In this document: in pieces, positions 35,685-47,837 of the stretch
Numbering within the stretch: the first letter of the stretch is position 1
Layout: every line of letters begins with the position of its first letter
Source: Calycina herbarum
Lineage: Eukaryota > Ascomycota > Leotiomycetes > Helotiales > Pezizellaceae
Length of the DNA: 64,000 bases
Reading direction: 5' to 3'
Assembly (NCBI GenBank): GCA_001414485.1
Contig: LLEY01000053.1
Location: 186,001 to 250,000, forward strand
The notes under the pieces: generated by a model
Told to the model about the DNA's origin: nothing
Seen by the model: the letters and a program-made list of their open reading frames with translations, nothing else
Database searches by the model: none
Position numbers and translations under genes: made by a program

Positions 35685-38291
35685 TGTATCGGAAATCGTG
35701 TCACGGACAGAACGACAAAGCTGGGTTCCATCGACTTATTTCAATGTTAAGCTTTCGCTACTATAGAAGCTTGCCCTAATAATTGGAGTTCTTGCATTAA
35801 AAGGGAAGGAAATAAAATCGAGTATTTTTTGGAGGGTGACTGCTTTTCTCAGCCGCAGCAATATTGACTCAGAGCGCCACCGGATGTAACCTTGGTGATA
35901 GGCACAGGCTAGGACTCAACGATGATGGCTATGGTAGGAGATGTATTGTATTCATGGTGGAGGAGAGGAGCTTGAGCTCCTGACTGTATACCTACCCCGT
36001 AATCTGGGTAGGGTCGACTTCCCCAACATTGGGAATTGCCTGGAGTTCCACGTGCTTCATCCCGGAAAACCGTGAATGGAAAATTGAATGGAAACCTTCC
36101 ATACCCCCAGAGCGTCCAGAGTATCGAGACAAAAGAAACTATATCTGTTGGCTCCCGAAAGATGTATTAAAGTACTCGGGGGTTTTTGAGAGATGCAGAT
36201 TACGTGAATATTTTTTTGACTGACACGTGAAATGGCAATCAGAAGTTGAAGGAAGCGTTACCAAGTTTAATTAGTTGAGAGAAGAAAAAGACAAGGACAA
36301 GAGATTCTTCTTGGGACACGAAAATCATGTGAAGCGTGATATTTCTGCAGGTGCAAATAGCCTCATTCTACCCATTGTACGGAGAAGAAAGAAAGAAGTT
36401 GCAAATATCAAGTAGAATCTGGTTTGCTCGTATCTCTGATCTATACTGATCTTTCAAAATTATAAGCGCAAGTTCCTCTGACATCAAAATGAGCTGAATT
36501 GGAAGCTGCTACCGACCTTGCGGTTCGCTAGAGGATCTAGGCCCATGCCGGAGGAAAGCTTATCCCGACCGGAAAATCGCAACCCAAGCTCTGAGCACCA
36601 ATAATTAAGTTTAAGATGTTTCTGTTTCTTGAAGCTTGCGTATTTATGTTTGAAAAGCGTCTGGAAATGAAAAAGCGAAAGGTAATAAAAACAATTGGAG
36701 CAGAAAGTGTGGACTAGAACTTCGGGTCGTCACCTCTGACGCGGCATCGCAAGCGCCATTTGGTTTTCGCAAACAAAAACATTTTCTGGAGCCAAAGCAC
36801 CCCAAGCTCGGACGACAAAGACGGAAGTTGAAATGAAGGAAGAGAGATCTCTTGGTGCTCAAACTTTTGAGTCCCATCGTCAATCCCCTCAATTTCCAAT
36901 GTTCTCTTGGCGTCAAGTTTGGTGCAGAAAGAGGCCCATGATTGTCAGAAAGTCCGGCGCGAACCATTTCCCCGGAATTTCAGCGGTAATTGGAGGTTTG
37001 GGTAGAGTTTGATGCTCTGGATGACCTCATTGAGGTTGGATGAAGACGTTGGGGGAGGGGGCTGTGAGTTTGTGAGTGAGTTTTTGATGCATGAATTTTG
37101 AACTGAGTTCTTGTTTGGAATTGGTGGTAGTGCGACTGGGGTGGGGTTTGTACGGGTTGACGGTAGCGAGTTGAATCTAGAGATCAAGGTTTTTCTCCAT
37201 GGTATTGTTTGAGCTTTGAAAATCCATCATATTGAGATGTTATCATATCGTGGCGTCTGTTGATTCGGGCATTGTGATGATATGATGGGCTTGGCTGATA
37301 GTTGGGAGGTGTTGAAATGATATTGGATGACAAACAAGCGAGGTCGAGTAACATTAATATCCCATCAATATCGAGAGCAAATAATCCGATTCTGATGCTG
37401 ATGGGTGTTTGAAAATGGTGGTGTTGTCAGTATCCAGGAATAGTGAGGCCAAGATATTTCAACAGCCGGGAGTCAGCACCGATCGCACAGTGGTGCGTTA
37501 CACGCTTATTTCTTCCCAGCAAAAAGCTCCGAATGCTGGCGAATATACGAAACTCGAGCCTCGATACGGAGCCCAGGCGCCATAGGTATCCAAAGCATCT
37601 GTTCTCACCGACGGAAATGGCTGCCACCAATTGAGAAGTCGGAATGGCCTACCGGACAAACATCTGTAGCGGCCATGGTTTGAAGATCGATTTCTTGGCC
37701 ATGAACAACGGCCGCGTAGAGACACCTGGAATGACTCCCAGAGGCACCTCACAGACTCGAAAATCATCTCTGCCATGCCGGAAAAGAAGAGACGAAAAGG
37801 CGTCCAAGAGCAGGGAAGAGCTGAAGTGGGGGCATAATCGACCTACGAGGCTCCTTGTATTGGATCTTCAAACCAGCTAAATCTCTCCCTTCCAGAACAT
37901 CCTCTTTTATGTGCGCTCTCATGTCGGTCAAATAGGCCCGTGTTTTCCTGCCATTTCTGGTTTTCTCTTCATTGATTGTTGCTGCGCCCGAAATCGACGT
38001 ACGCCGATTGTCGTCTCTTTACCCGTATGGGCTCCACGCACACGTCGTCAGCCTGCATCTATCCTAATCTAATCGCTTTCTCATTGGGGAGATTTGTACG
38101 GTCGCATTTATCCAAGTGGATCAATTCGTCCAAATCGACCCAGAACTTGCAGGAACTCACCAACGAAAGGCAGAGCAGGCTCGTTTTTTAATCTATACAG
38201 GGTGTTTGTCCGTGGGGATTGTTCCACTTAATTGCTTAATTCTTTTTTCGGCTCTGCAACAGGGCAGGAACCTCTGGCTATCTATATAATA
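35685..38291. other. Long intergenic region without a supported gene
   Basis: Two minus-strand frames were considered (36945-37187, Pro/Ser-rich without an ATG in frame; 37498-37776, 92 codons from an ATG), but neither resembles a family or has supporting neighbours. The right end should contain the promoter of the GH16 gene. No tRNA or repeat was seen. Confidence 0.45.
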
Positions 38292-39668
38292 ATGGCGCAA
38301 CCAAAACCTCCCCTCTTGGAATATTGGAAACCACCAAAACCCGTCCGACACTTTCGTTCAACAAGCGGTTCTCTATCGTTGGCACCTTCAAAGATTTTGC
38401 TACCCAAAATAATTTATTCGCCTTCTGTTTATTCGTCATACCCGAAAGACGCATACCCGGACCAAAAACACCTATCTATTTCGACAGTTGAAATGGCAAA
38501 AGAATATAATAATATGGCCATACAAAACCCGGCCAGGAGTAATGTAAAGGGATGGGGGAAGAAAGTATGGATTGGAATTGGAGCTGCGATTGTGATAATT
38601 ATTGTCGCGATTGTGGTTCCTGTGGTTGTGGTGACCAAGAACAACCGATACCCGGATTATACGAAATTGACCTACAGTCTTTCAGAAACTTGTATGTATT
38701 TTGACTACATTTCCTACTCTCTTACTGATTATTTCCAGACTCAGGAGATACCTTCTTCGACAACTTCGATTATTTCACAGGCTATGACCCCGCGTCTGGC
38801 TTCGTTCACTATGTTGACTCGACTGTCGCAAAACAATACAACCTCACTTACGCTTCCTCTTCCTCTGCCGTTCTTCGAGTCGATACCTCCGTAAATTCTT
38901 CGAGTGTTCCCAACGCCTCGACCGGCCGTTTCTCTGTTCGCATTACTTCCAAGAAGCAATACGGAAACAATAACCTCTTTATCTTCGATGTCAAACATAC
39001 CCCCATTGGCTGCGGTACATGGCCAGCTCTTTGGCTCACAGATGCCAACAACTGGCCCACGAATGGAGAAGTTGACTTGATGGAAGCTGTCAACGTCGTA
39101 TCTTCCGCACAAAACCAAATCACTTTACACACAACAGATGGATGCAAGATGGACGTGAAGCGCAAGGAAACAGGCACAATTCTCAAGACCAATTGTCTCA
39201 ACACCACCAACGACAATGCAGGCTGTGGTGTCGATGCGGGTACCGAAACCTTTGGAGAAGGTTACAACAACAATGGAGGTGGAGTCATGGCATTGGAATT
39301 ACGAACCGCTGGTATTAGAGCATGGCAATTTGGTCGTGCGAGCATTCCTTCCGACATTACCAGCGGTAGCCCAGATCCAAGTACTTGGGGAACAGCAACT
39401 GCCGATTTCCCAAGCACAAGCTGTGATATCGATACTCATTTCCGAAACCAAAGTATCATTGCCAACATCGATCTCTGCGGAAGTTGGGCAGGAACCCAAA
39501 GTGTTTATTCACAAACCTGTAAGCTCTTACCCCTCTCCATATATCCTACTTTTACTAATATCCCCACCAGGCTCCGGCACTTGCCAAGACCAAGTGGCAA
39601 ACAATAACACCGCATTCACAAACGCCTTTTGGGAATTCGGTACCTTCTCTGTTTACTCAAGTTCTTGA
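38292..39668 (+). CDS. GH16 family endo-1,3(4)-beta-glucanase with N-terminal membrane anchor
   Basis: The enzyme should cleave beta-1,3/1,4-glucans of fungal or plant cell walls, outside the plasma membrane. Three exons (38292-38691, 38739-39518, 39571-39668) total 1278 nt, giving 425 aa. Residues about 92-115 are a single hydrophobic helix (IGIGAAIVIIIVAIVVPVVV) preceded by basic residues, a type II anchor. The catalytic GH16 motif is E244-V-D-L-M-E249, with E244 as nucleophile and E249 as acid/base by family rule; the GCGTWPALWL strand precedes it. Several N-x-S/T sites lie in the ectodomain. An alternative start at about 38495 (MAKEYNNM) would shorten the cytoplasmic tail. The gene converges on the acidic-protein gene, with 0.6 kb between their stops. 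Confidence 0.92.
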
Positions 39669-40275
39669 TAATTGACTATGCATTTCGCCATCTTGTCGTT
39701 TTTATTGTATATATTGGACACAATCTTATGGGAGGCAAGAATTACGAGGATCGTAACGGCCAAGGGAGTTGGAATCACTTGGGGGTTTTATACCACGGGG
39801 CGTTTATTTACTTTTTGTGGGAACACATCTTGCTTGGATGGAAGACAATTTGTGCGGACGCTGGCCGTTGAAAAGGTACTGGGCATTGTGGTATGTCCAC
39901 GGTTTTATGGTTCGTTGGAGGTGTGTGGATAGATATTTGTAGAGACGAGGAGGAATTCATCAATGAAGAAACTATAAGAGATTCGAACATTACTCTCCGT
40001 TGCGTGCTTTCTCTTGCATTGTGCGAAACAGCCTAGGGGCTGCCAGAATTCTTATTCACTATAACTAAGTATACCAAAATACCAACCAAATTTCAAAAGC
40101 AAGGCAAAAGAGTCGAAACTCGAACCAACGAAAAGACTGAATAAAGAGCTGTCCGCAAAACATAGCAAGAAAAACTCATCTAAATAACCTCACTACTTCA
40201 GACCAATTTCAAAAACAAAAACGAAACAATTACCCTCTGCTCCTCCACCCAAACCCTCCCAGATTCTCCTCCCTC

Positions 40276-41286
40276 TTAAAACAAATTCAAGATATCCTTC
40301 ACACCCCCAGCAGCCGCACCCACCACTCCACCAACAACAGGCCCCGCAACAGCTTGCGCAACATTCCCCACATCTCCCACAACAGCTCCAGCTTTCTGAG
40401 CAGGATCTAGGCTTTGTGGTGTTGGTGCTGCGGGGGGATCAGCAGGTGGGGTAGTAGGAGATGCTGGTGTGGAAGGTACCTTTGCCTTTATGGATTTAGA
40501 TTCAGTATCGGATTCTGGTTCAGATTGATCCTCGTCGTCGCCATCGTCGGTTTTGGAGCTCTTGCTTTTCTTGATACCTGGTTTAGAAGCCGCCTTAGAG
40601 GTTTTGCCAGCTTTTCCAGATGTGGATTTTGAGGCAGATTTGGAAGCTTTTTTAGTGCTTTCAGAATCGGAAGTTGGTTCGCCTTCGGCATCGCTTTTTT
40701 CGGCGTCACTTGCTTCTGGGTCTTCGGCGTCGTCTTCAGCACCGGATTCTTCAGCACCGGATTCTTCAGCGGCGCTGCCTTCTTCTTCCTCGGCATCTGG
40801 GTCCTCTTGATCACTTCCTTGCTCTTCATCCTCACCAGCTTCTTCTCCATCCTCCCCATCCTCTTCGCCTTCCTCGCCGTCTTCTACCCCCTCATCGTCA
40901 CTAGCAGGTGTCTTGCTAGCACCCTTCTTACCACCAGCCTTCGCACCGCCAGTCTTTCCGGTATTTTTCCCAGTAGCCTTCTTGCCACTTTCCTCATCAC
41001 TTCCTTTCTCCTCCTCGCCTTCCCCCTCCTCGCCATTCTCTCCTTCATCTTCCTCGCCGCTCTGTTCTTCCTCCTCCTCATCGTCATCACTCCTCACGCC
41101 CTTTTCTAACTTTGGCGTATTGGAAGCATCCTTTCCACTCTCGGATTTCCCAGTGGCAGATTTTCCAGTGCTGGAAGTTTTGCCTTTAGCAGTTCCGCCA
41201 ACAGCTTTTGCACCGGTCTTATCACCACTCATGGGTTTGCTTGTTTTGGCTGAGGAGGAGGTGTGGTGGGCTACCGATTTTACCAT
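40276..41286 (-). CDS. Acidic low-complexity protein with glycine-rich hydrophobic C-terminus (336 aa)
   Basis: One open frame runs from ATG 41286 to 40276. The first 60 residues are Lys/Ser/Thr/Gly-rich. The centre alternates Glu/Asp runs (DDDEEEEEQSGEED and similar) with Lys/Gly/Ser spacers and has two copies of an EESGAE unit. It is followed by an SKS/TSGK-type basic segment and a Pro-rich linker. The last 38 residues switch to GNVAQAVAGPVVGGVVGAAA ending ILNLF, a Gly-rich hydrophobic stretch able to form a helix in membranes. No enzyme motif exists. Nuclear or membrane-associated roles are both possible, and I do not recognise the family. The repetitive codons make length variation between strains likely. 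Confidence 0.7.
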   Translation of the reverse strand: MVKSVAHHTSSSAKTSKPMSGDKTGAKAVGGTAKGKTSSTGKSATGKSESGKDASNTPKLEKGVRSDDDEEEEEQSGEEDEGENGEEGEGEEEKGSDEESGKKATGKNTGKTGGAKAGGKKGASKTPASDDEGVEDGEEGEEDGEDGEEAGEDEEQGSDQEDPDAEEEEGSAAEESGAEESGAEDDAEDPEASDAEKSDAEGEPTSDSESTKKASKSASKSTSGKAGKTSKAASKPGIKKSKSSKTDDGDDEDQSEPESDTESKSIKAKVPSTPASPTTPPADPPAAPTPQSLDPAQKAGAVVGDVGNVAQAVAGPVVGGVVGAAAGGVKDILNLF

Positions 41287-44200
41287 TTTAGAGGTTTGGA
41301 GTTTGCTTGAAAAAGTTGGGTGCAGTTGAAGTGTTGGATAGGGCTGTGCAGTTTGAAAGATAAACTTATTGTGAGAAAAGATGTAGCTGAGAAGTAAGGG
41401 GTGTGTTTGTCTTTGTTTTTAAGGTTGGGTGTGGAGGTTAGTTAAGCTTTCAACAGACTTGGCAAGGAGTTTATATACCTCGAGTTCAAGCCCGTGTATG
41501 GTTCATTGCTGTAAGAAAGCGGGATATGGGGGTTAACTTGTCATTTCCAAGGCTGGAGAGTCAGCTTATACCATTGATAGCCGAGCAATAGTATTCATGG
41601 TGCCGAAATATAACTTTTTGGATGTTAGGTTGCCTTCTGAATGGGTATTAGTTGTTGATAATTGAAAATTGTGATTTCGAATCGCTCAGCTTGTCTTCTA
41701 AGCCTTGGGGTTATATACCCGTGTGGATTGAAGCGAGGGCGTGAGGAATTTGGATTGTAAGGTGCAGAGTAAATCCCAGTTCAAGCAGCAAGTAATGGTT
41801 CTTCTCTCTGTAAAAAGAAAATACCACATCCACTACGGACACCTCTCTCTGAGCAGAAATGAAAACACCACCTTCTCAACAATCGCAATAATGAGACCAA
41901 GTATCACTCGCGAGCTCAACCCGATAAATTGAAAGAATCAAAAGTAGCATCCGAGTGAAAGAGATGTTCCGACGAAGCTTACCCGACAAAAATAGTAAGC
42001 TTCAGCCCGAGACTCGATTTCTAAAAGTCCACGACGGAAGAAGTCCACAAAGGATGTCTCCGACTCTCCAAAACTTGTTCATTTGGCCTCACCCCCATCA
42101 TTTTCGCTCAAAGGTAGCTAGCTCATCAATGATGCACGGCAAGTGATCTTGGATTGTAAGGCTGATACCCGTCCCGGGCGGGTCATAATTTTGAGTGACT
42201 ACTCTGTCTTCCAAAATTCCATCTCTACAATAGACTAACAACCATAAGCTTCAATCCCCGCAAGTATACGTAAGAAAACAAGCTTTTCAGATCTCTCGGC
42301 GCGACCGACAAGCTTTTTTCATGAAAGTCAATGTGGGTCGCGGGTATGTCATGCTTACTTGCTCAAGATGGTGGTGTGCTGAGTAACCTCTTCAATTTTG
42401 TCACTTGAAAATTTCCCGACGAAATATCATGTTGAAGTATTGAATGTAGGATGACTGTGCCTTTACAACTGGAAAGGTGCATCGCGATTGAGGGGTCATG
42501 GTTCCGAAGCGCGAAAACAGCTCAAGCGAGAAAATGGGGAATCCCACCCCATGGCGCTGTTGCGATATTACAGAGTAAATATGTTCAATGCAGTCACATA
42601 CGACCATAGACTGAGGGGAATTGGGCTAAGTCCACAGTCTACACCTACACAAGCCTCTTATGATTCCTGTTTCCGAATTCTCGTTTCAGGTTTGAAATAC
42701 GTATCTTTGTTTTTCGATTCCGGATTCTAGGTTTTAGGTAATAATACTTTTGGTGTAGGTTTCTTCACTTTTCCCTTCCGGTTTCTGGTTAAGCAAAAAT
42801 ACACGAGTAGTCTCCCTTGTCCTCTCTACTCAGGAGGAGAAAGAGAGACAGCAAAGGTAAGCTAGAACTCCAGGCCGCTTTTATCACGATATTTTGATCA
42901 CATATACAAGAACTAGGATAGGCTGCCCATTCTTGCCGTGACTTAGAGCAATCCGGTCGCGATGATCTCGAATGGCTTGGATATATGATAGTTGTGAGAT
43001 AATGGTACGTTCAAGGATTATACTTGCGTGATAGAATAGATTGGCTACAAGGAGAGAAGAGAATCCAAAGGATTCGGGACTATTTACAGTGCGTGTGGCT
43101 TACTTAAGCCGAGTCCAAAACAAACATTTGCCTATTCACTATCCATAACATTAGTTTACTATGTCCGCTGACCCCTACCCTAAAACGCCTGGAGGCTACG
43201 ATAGTGGATGGGAGAAATGACTGTGTTCAAGAGAGGAAGATGAAACTGTTAAAGGAATTTGCAACGTATCTTAACATGTACGTGGTTTAGCTTTTAAGAG
43301 CCAGCCCGATTATTCTGACAGGCTCGAGATCGTTGTTGTATATCCTTCATCAGGGAAGTAAAGTTCTATGAGCTTGTGTCATTGGATATCTCGACATCAT
43401 CTGTTGCACGCCGTTCCCTACCAAAGATAATAGTATCCAACGCGACTATAATATTTGTTAAAAAACAAGATATATAGAGACAGAGCCAATAGATTACTTG
43501 TTCACTATATATGCTTCTGTCACGAGACTGAGGAGCCTCAGATGACGGATCACCTGATCAGCCCACTCAATAAGCGAGAAGCATGGGGTATAAAGTCCCA
43601 TGCTCCCATCCATTATTCTAGAGGAATCAAGCATCTATTTTAACTTCACTTTGCTCATCCTATGCTCTCAATATTGCTCTTGTAATCGCCACAGCTTCGT
43701 TTAATTTTTAAATGTTGTGTTGAGGAAAGACCATGGATAGAACTTGGACTTTTAAGGTGGGGTTTTGTGTGTCCAGTCACGAATTCTGACAACCCCTGGT
43801 GTTGTTTGTTGGAAGGGCTCGTATTGAAGATCTCATATTATTTGAAATTGTTAAAGCTCGCTGAAGTGGGCGTGTGCTTCTATAAACTAAGTGGGCCTAT
43901 TTACCTTTCGGAGACGAGTGAGACCTCCCATTGGTTAGTTTCTTACAATACATGGAATGTGAACACGTGATCATTGAGTAGAGTATTGTGGAAAGCCTAT
44001 TGGTGGAGAGAAAGTAAAGGACTTGTTGTCTATCTGCTAATTTATATCATGAAATTGCTTTATCTTTATAGTCCCTAAGTCTTAGCTCCTAAAAATAAGT
44101 TAGAAATAGAAATTCAAGTTCTGACTACTCGATATTCAACGGACACCTTACCTCACATGAAAAATTGACGAACTCATCCATGAAAGAAATGTGTTGGAAG

Positions 44201-44379
44201 CAATTCATCATTTCTTCAGTAGAATTAAGTTCGGGTCTGTAAGTATGCTTGAAAGTAACCCGGTAAGTCGGTATTGGTGGAGTTATCGCGGTCGTGTTAG
44301 TGTTGGTCAGGAATCTTGCTTTTAAAGGTTAACTTGGACTTCAAAGACAATTACTTGAGTTTTGAATCAGATGCTACAC
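41287..44379. other. Long intergenic region without a supported gene
   Basis: Three kilobases of ordinary composition with only short, unsupported open frames. The left end should contain the promoter of the acidic protein and the right end the 3' flank of the dynamin gene. No tRNA, snoRNA or repeat was recognised by eye. Confidence 0.45.
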
Positions 44380-47325
44380 TCACTTCAGACTATTGTCATT
44401 TCCAACTGCAGCACTTCCAGAAAGAGGTCCCGGGCCTCCGGTTGAGTTATTGCTTATTGTAGCACCCAAGATGCTTCCAAGTCCTGCATTGGGAGCTGGC
44501 CCAAACGAAAACAATGGAGTGGCAGGCTTCGAGTTCCCAAACAAGGAAGTGCTAGGGTTTGTGCTGCTTGTATCTCTGAAAACAGATTTCGCTGCAGCAA
44601 CTGTAAGGGGGTCATTTCCAGCTGATGTACGTGATATTGAGGTGAAGAGTCCACTATATACTGGTTTCGTATCCGCATTTTCTCCACTAGAGGGTATAGG
44701 TGACGGTTTTCCAAAAGGATTCCCACTTGACGAACCGATCATGGATTGAAATAACTCACCGGTGAGTTCAGTACTTGAATCCGTGCGTTTGGTGGCTCCC
44801 CTAGTTAACACGGTAGGTTTTGGTCTCGTACTTTCAGGTTTTGGAGAAGGTGTCCTATCTTTTTGAAGTGCGGAAGGTGAGGGGGTTCCGCTATGATTTC
44901 CAATCCCTATCTGAGATGAGGTTGATAGATGACCGAAGATATTGTGAGTGCTTCCAGCCTTGGGAACTGACTCGGGAAAACGTTGGTGAGCAGAGGGTGA
45001 TTTTTGTGGGGTATTCCTGCCCTCGTTATCTGACGTTCTGGGCCCGGGAACCAATAGCTTTGATAGGTCAGTCCCATCTGATGAGAGGTTGAGAACTCGA
45101 TCCGTTAGCCTTAATCCATCGAGGAGGAATTTGGTGATGTTTACCTTGCTGGGGGCGCTTTGCATACTGCTTGCAAATGAGAGCGCCCTTTTCCAAGGTT
45201 GCCAATCTACGAAGGATTGCATCTCTTTCCATGATTTTCTCTTCTGTCTCTCCAGCAATGCGATTTACAACCCCTGTATTCATCGAGTACACCACGGTAG
45301 GACAGAAAGTCTTTGGAGCTTCTCGGATAATTGGTGCTTGTATAGCAAGGGTTGGAACATTGTCTGTGAATAAATTCATGGCAACCTGAAAGTCGTTAGT
45401 TTAATGGCAGTAGCTATTTAATGTGAAATTCTCCCTTCATACCTCATAATACGCATTCATATTATCAAGTGCCTCCTCAGCGGCTACCATATCCATATCC
45501 AAGTCGGCTTTTGTGGTAATAGTAGACAGCATTTGAGTAATCTCATCGACACGCACATCCTGCCCCGACTGCACCAGGCCCCTCAATATAGATTCCAAAT
45601 TCTTCTTGCCAGAGTCTTGTCGAAGGGTTCTGCTCTGGTTTATAAAGTGACTGTTTGTTGTCATTGGATAATCTTTGTGGACTTCGAGGAGCTCATCCAG
45701 TTTGGAATATGCCAAGTTTAGTTTCTCTTCCATAATAGGATGCAACCAGAATCGGAAAATGTTCTCACAGACATCTTCATCGGTCAAGTATCGAAGCAGG
45801 AGCTCGAGGAATTTATTCGCCATCTCCCATACTTTCTTGATATGTAGTCGTGCAATATCTCCCCATGGACGGCTATACTGACGGAAAAGTTCACCGACGA
45901 GCAGAGGGTTTGGCAGACCGGGCAGCTATAAGAGGGTTTAGTTAGCTTACCAAGTCAAACAATTTCTGGAGAGATGATCATCTCGCCTACCTCTCTCCCA
46001 CGGCTTCTTTTCAACAGCATACATGCTTCTTTTATCGCTTCATTGCGCGATCGATACTTCTCTTCATCGACACTCTCATCATCTATGAGCCAGGATGCAC
46101 CATTCTTTCGGATATTACTTGCAAAATCAAAATGCATATTCATCACATTCGCGCAAAGACGTCTCTCAGGATTCGCATCCCCCTGGAAAAATTCGTGGTC
46201 ATAATCACCCTTCACAGCATCTCGACAGATAGTTTGAAACGCCTGACTGAGGGAGATAAGAAATTCGCGCTGTTGCACAGGCTGACTTCGGCTCGGTCCT
46301 AGCTTGTCTTGGGCAATCCTTGCTGCTGTAATCTGGATCTGAATATCTTCAACGAGACGTGGTAGTTCTCGTCGTATCTGGCTGAAGAGGACTTTGCTTA
46401 GGCGAGCGCGTAGAAATTTAATTCCAATTGTATGAGCTGGAAGGCGATTGAAGGCGCTTTCTTGGAAAAAGAGGGTCTCTTGCTCATCTCGGGTATCCTC
46501 CTGCTGATTCTGGCTTATGGCGGAATCAAGATTCTTGACCATATGCCAGCCCAAAGAAAATTTGACGTCTTCATTTCTGGCGAGAGTGATGAATGATTCT
46601 TCACTCTTTGATCCTTTCACTAAGAGATCTGGCTTGGTGATGATTCCAAGCGTCCGTAGGCCTTGTGGATCGACATTTCGAGCGTTTTGAAGAATGATCT
46701 GATTACCAATGTCGTTTTTCGCTGACACCACTGCTAATATTATGCTTCGAGGGTTTTCCAGATACTTGGAGACAAGTTTGTGTACTAATTGCACATCCCC
46801 TGCAGTTTGTGATATCGTTTCTGAATGAATAAGGCCAGGAAGATCAACAAGCGTAAGCTGAGGTTGGGATGGACCACAAAACTCAATTCGCAAGATATCG
46901 TCCGAAAATGATTTCCTTGAAGAAAGCTCCATTTCGTCCGTTGCATTTTTGAATAAGTCTCCAAAGTCATCTTTGGTCCTCAGTTCGCGGTAAAATCGCA
47001 GTAGCCGGTCCCGATCTATCAGTGGCCTGTCTTCGCCTGGTACAATAGAGATGTTGATTTCAACTTTTGCTGTGCGGCGGAGGATGACTTCGGTCGCAAA
47101 TCGAGTACATATAGTATCCTGCTTAGGAAAAGGAATTCCGGAAATTGCCTCCAATACTGAGCTTTTCCCGCTGGACTGGTCCCCACAGACAATGAGTTGT
47201 GGAAGTGCTACAACCCCGCCTAGACCGCAAGCGCGAAGAGAATCCACGACGTCCAGGAGTTCTATCTGCTCGGCAGACTGCAGCTTCTGCAACAAAGGCA
47301 GCCCAAGATCGTTGGATTCGGCCAT
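44380..47325 (-). CDS. Dynamin-family (Mx/DRP-like) large GTPase with FG-containing C-terminal tail
   Basis: Dynamins self-assemble on membranes and use GTP hydrolysis to remodel them. Four exons (45991-47325, 45443-45925, 45145-45385, 44380-45095) total 2775 nt, giving 924 aa, with introns of 65, 57 and 49 nt in consistent phase. The start is ATG 47325, just before the G domain. G1 is GDQSSGKSS (residues 48-56), G3 is DLPG and G4 is TKPD. The stalk follows, then a GTPase effector domain ending near RDAILRRLATLEKGA. There is no pleckstrin-homology or Pro-rich dynamin tail. Instead about 230 residues of Ser/Pro/Thr/Gly-rich sequence hold NIFGHL, SLFGNS and PLFSFGP, resembling nucleoporin FG repeats. 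A GTGAGT just at the stop leaves a further 3' exon possible. Confidence 0.88.
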
Positions 47326-47502
47326 GGTGCTTGAGATCTCTAGAGATGAATTTTCTGAAGATTGGTCGCCGGTCAATGGAGGAGAAATTTTCTGTTAAGA
47401 GCAACTAGAAAAGAGCAAAAATGGAAGCCACGCCCCAATGAAAGGGGGAAATTGCATATCGAATGCAAGTAGAGAAGAGTTAAGGGGGTAGTGTTTGGGG
47501 AT

Positions 47503-47532
47503 GTTGGTGATTGTTGGTGATTGTTGGTGATT
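47503..47532 (+). repeat. Three tandem copies of GTTGGTGATT in the dynamin 5' region
   Basis: Three exact 10-bp units lie 178-207 bp before the dynamin start codon, followed by a partial fourth (GGTGATTG). They fall in the promoter or leader and could vary in copy number. Confidence 0.8.
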
Positions 47533-47837
47533 GGTGATTGAGGAGCTATTAATGTTACCCTAAATGCTTGCAATTGCGCAGCAGCGGCGAATGACTAGCT
47601 AGGCTGGCAGCTGGGATGTTACGTAAGCATCATAGTTTTCCCACGCGAGTTAGGTGTGAAAACTCCGCACCTTGGATGCTTCGACATCCAAGGCAAAATC
47701 GACGAATTTTTCGAATTTTATCGATTCCAACTCATACTTCCTTCCATTTCTGTGTTTTTGAAGCTATTCAAACCTTTGCAATGGGACCAAACGTACAAAA
47801 ACCCCCGCTCGTGCCGGTTCCGACGATGACTGTCTCC

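Noticed and set aside
36945..37187. Pro/Ser-rich minus-strand frame and the following frame at 36714-36899
   Set aside because: No ATG is in frame upstream, a stop separates the two pieces and no intron joins them in phase. No domain was recognised.
37498..37776. 92-codon minus-strand open frame
   Set aside because: It is rich in Arg, Ser and Trp in a pattern typical of chance frames in GC-balanced DNA, and overlaps other open frames on the opposite strand.
40413..41329. Several long plus-strand open frames opposite the acidic protein
   Set aside because: They are complements of Glu/Lys/Ser-rich codons and give Leu/Pro/Ser-rich nonsense proteins.
41287..44379. Search for tRNA or snoRNA genes in the long gene-free gap
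   Set aside because: No GTTCGA-type T-loop with a matching acceptor stem was found by eye. A covariance-model scan would be decisive.
44393..44749. 118-codon plus-strand frame opposite the dynamin tail
   Set aside because: It is the complement of the Ser/Gly/Pro-rich tail. The minus-strand frame is in phase with the dynamin exons.
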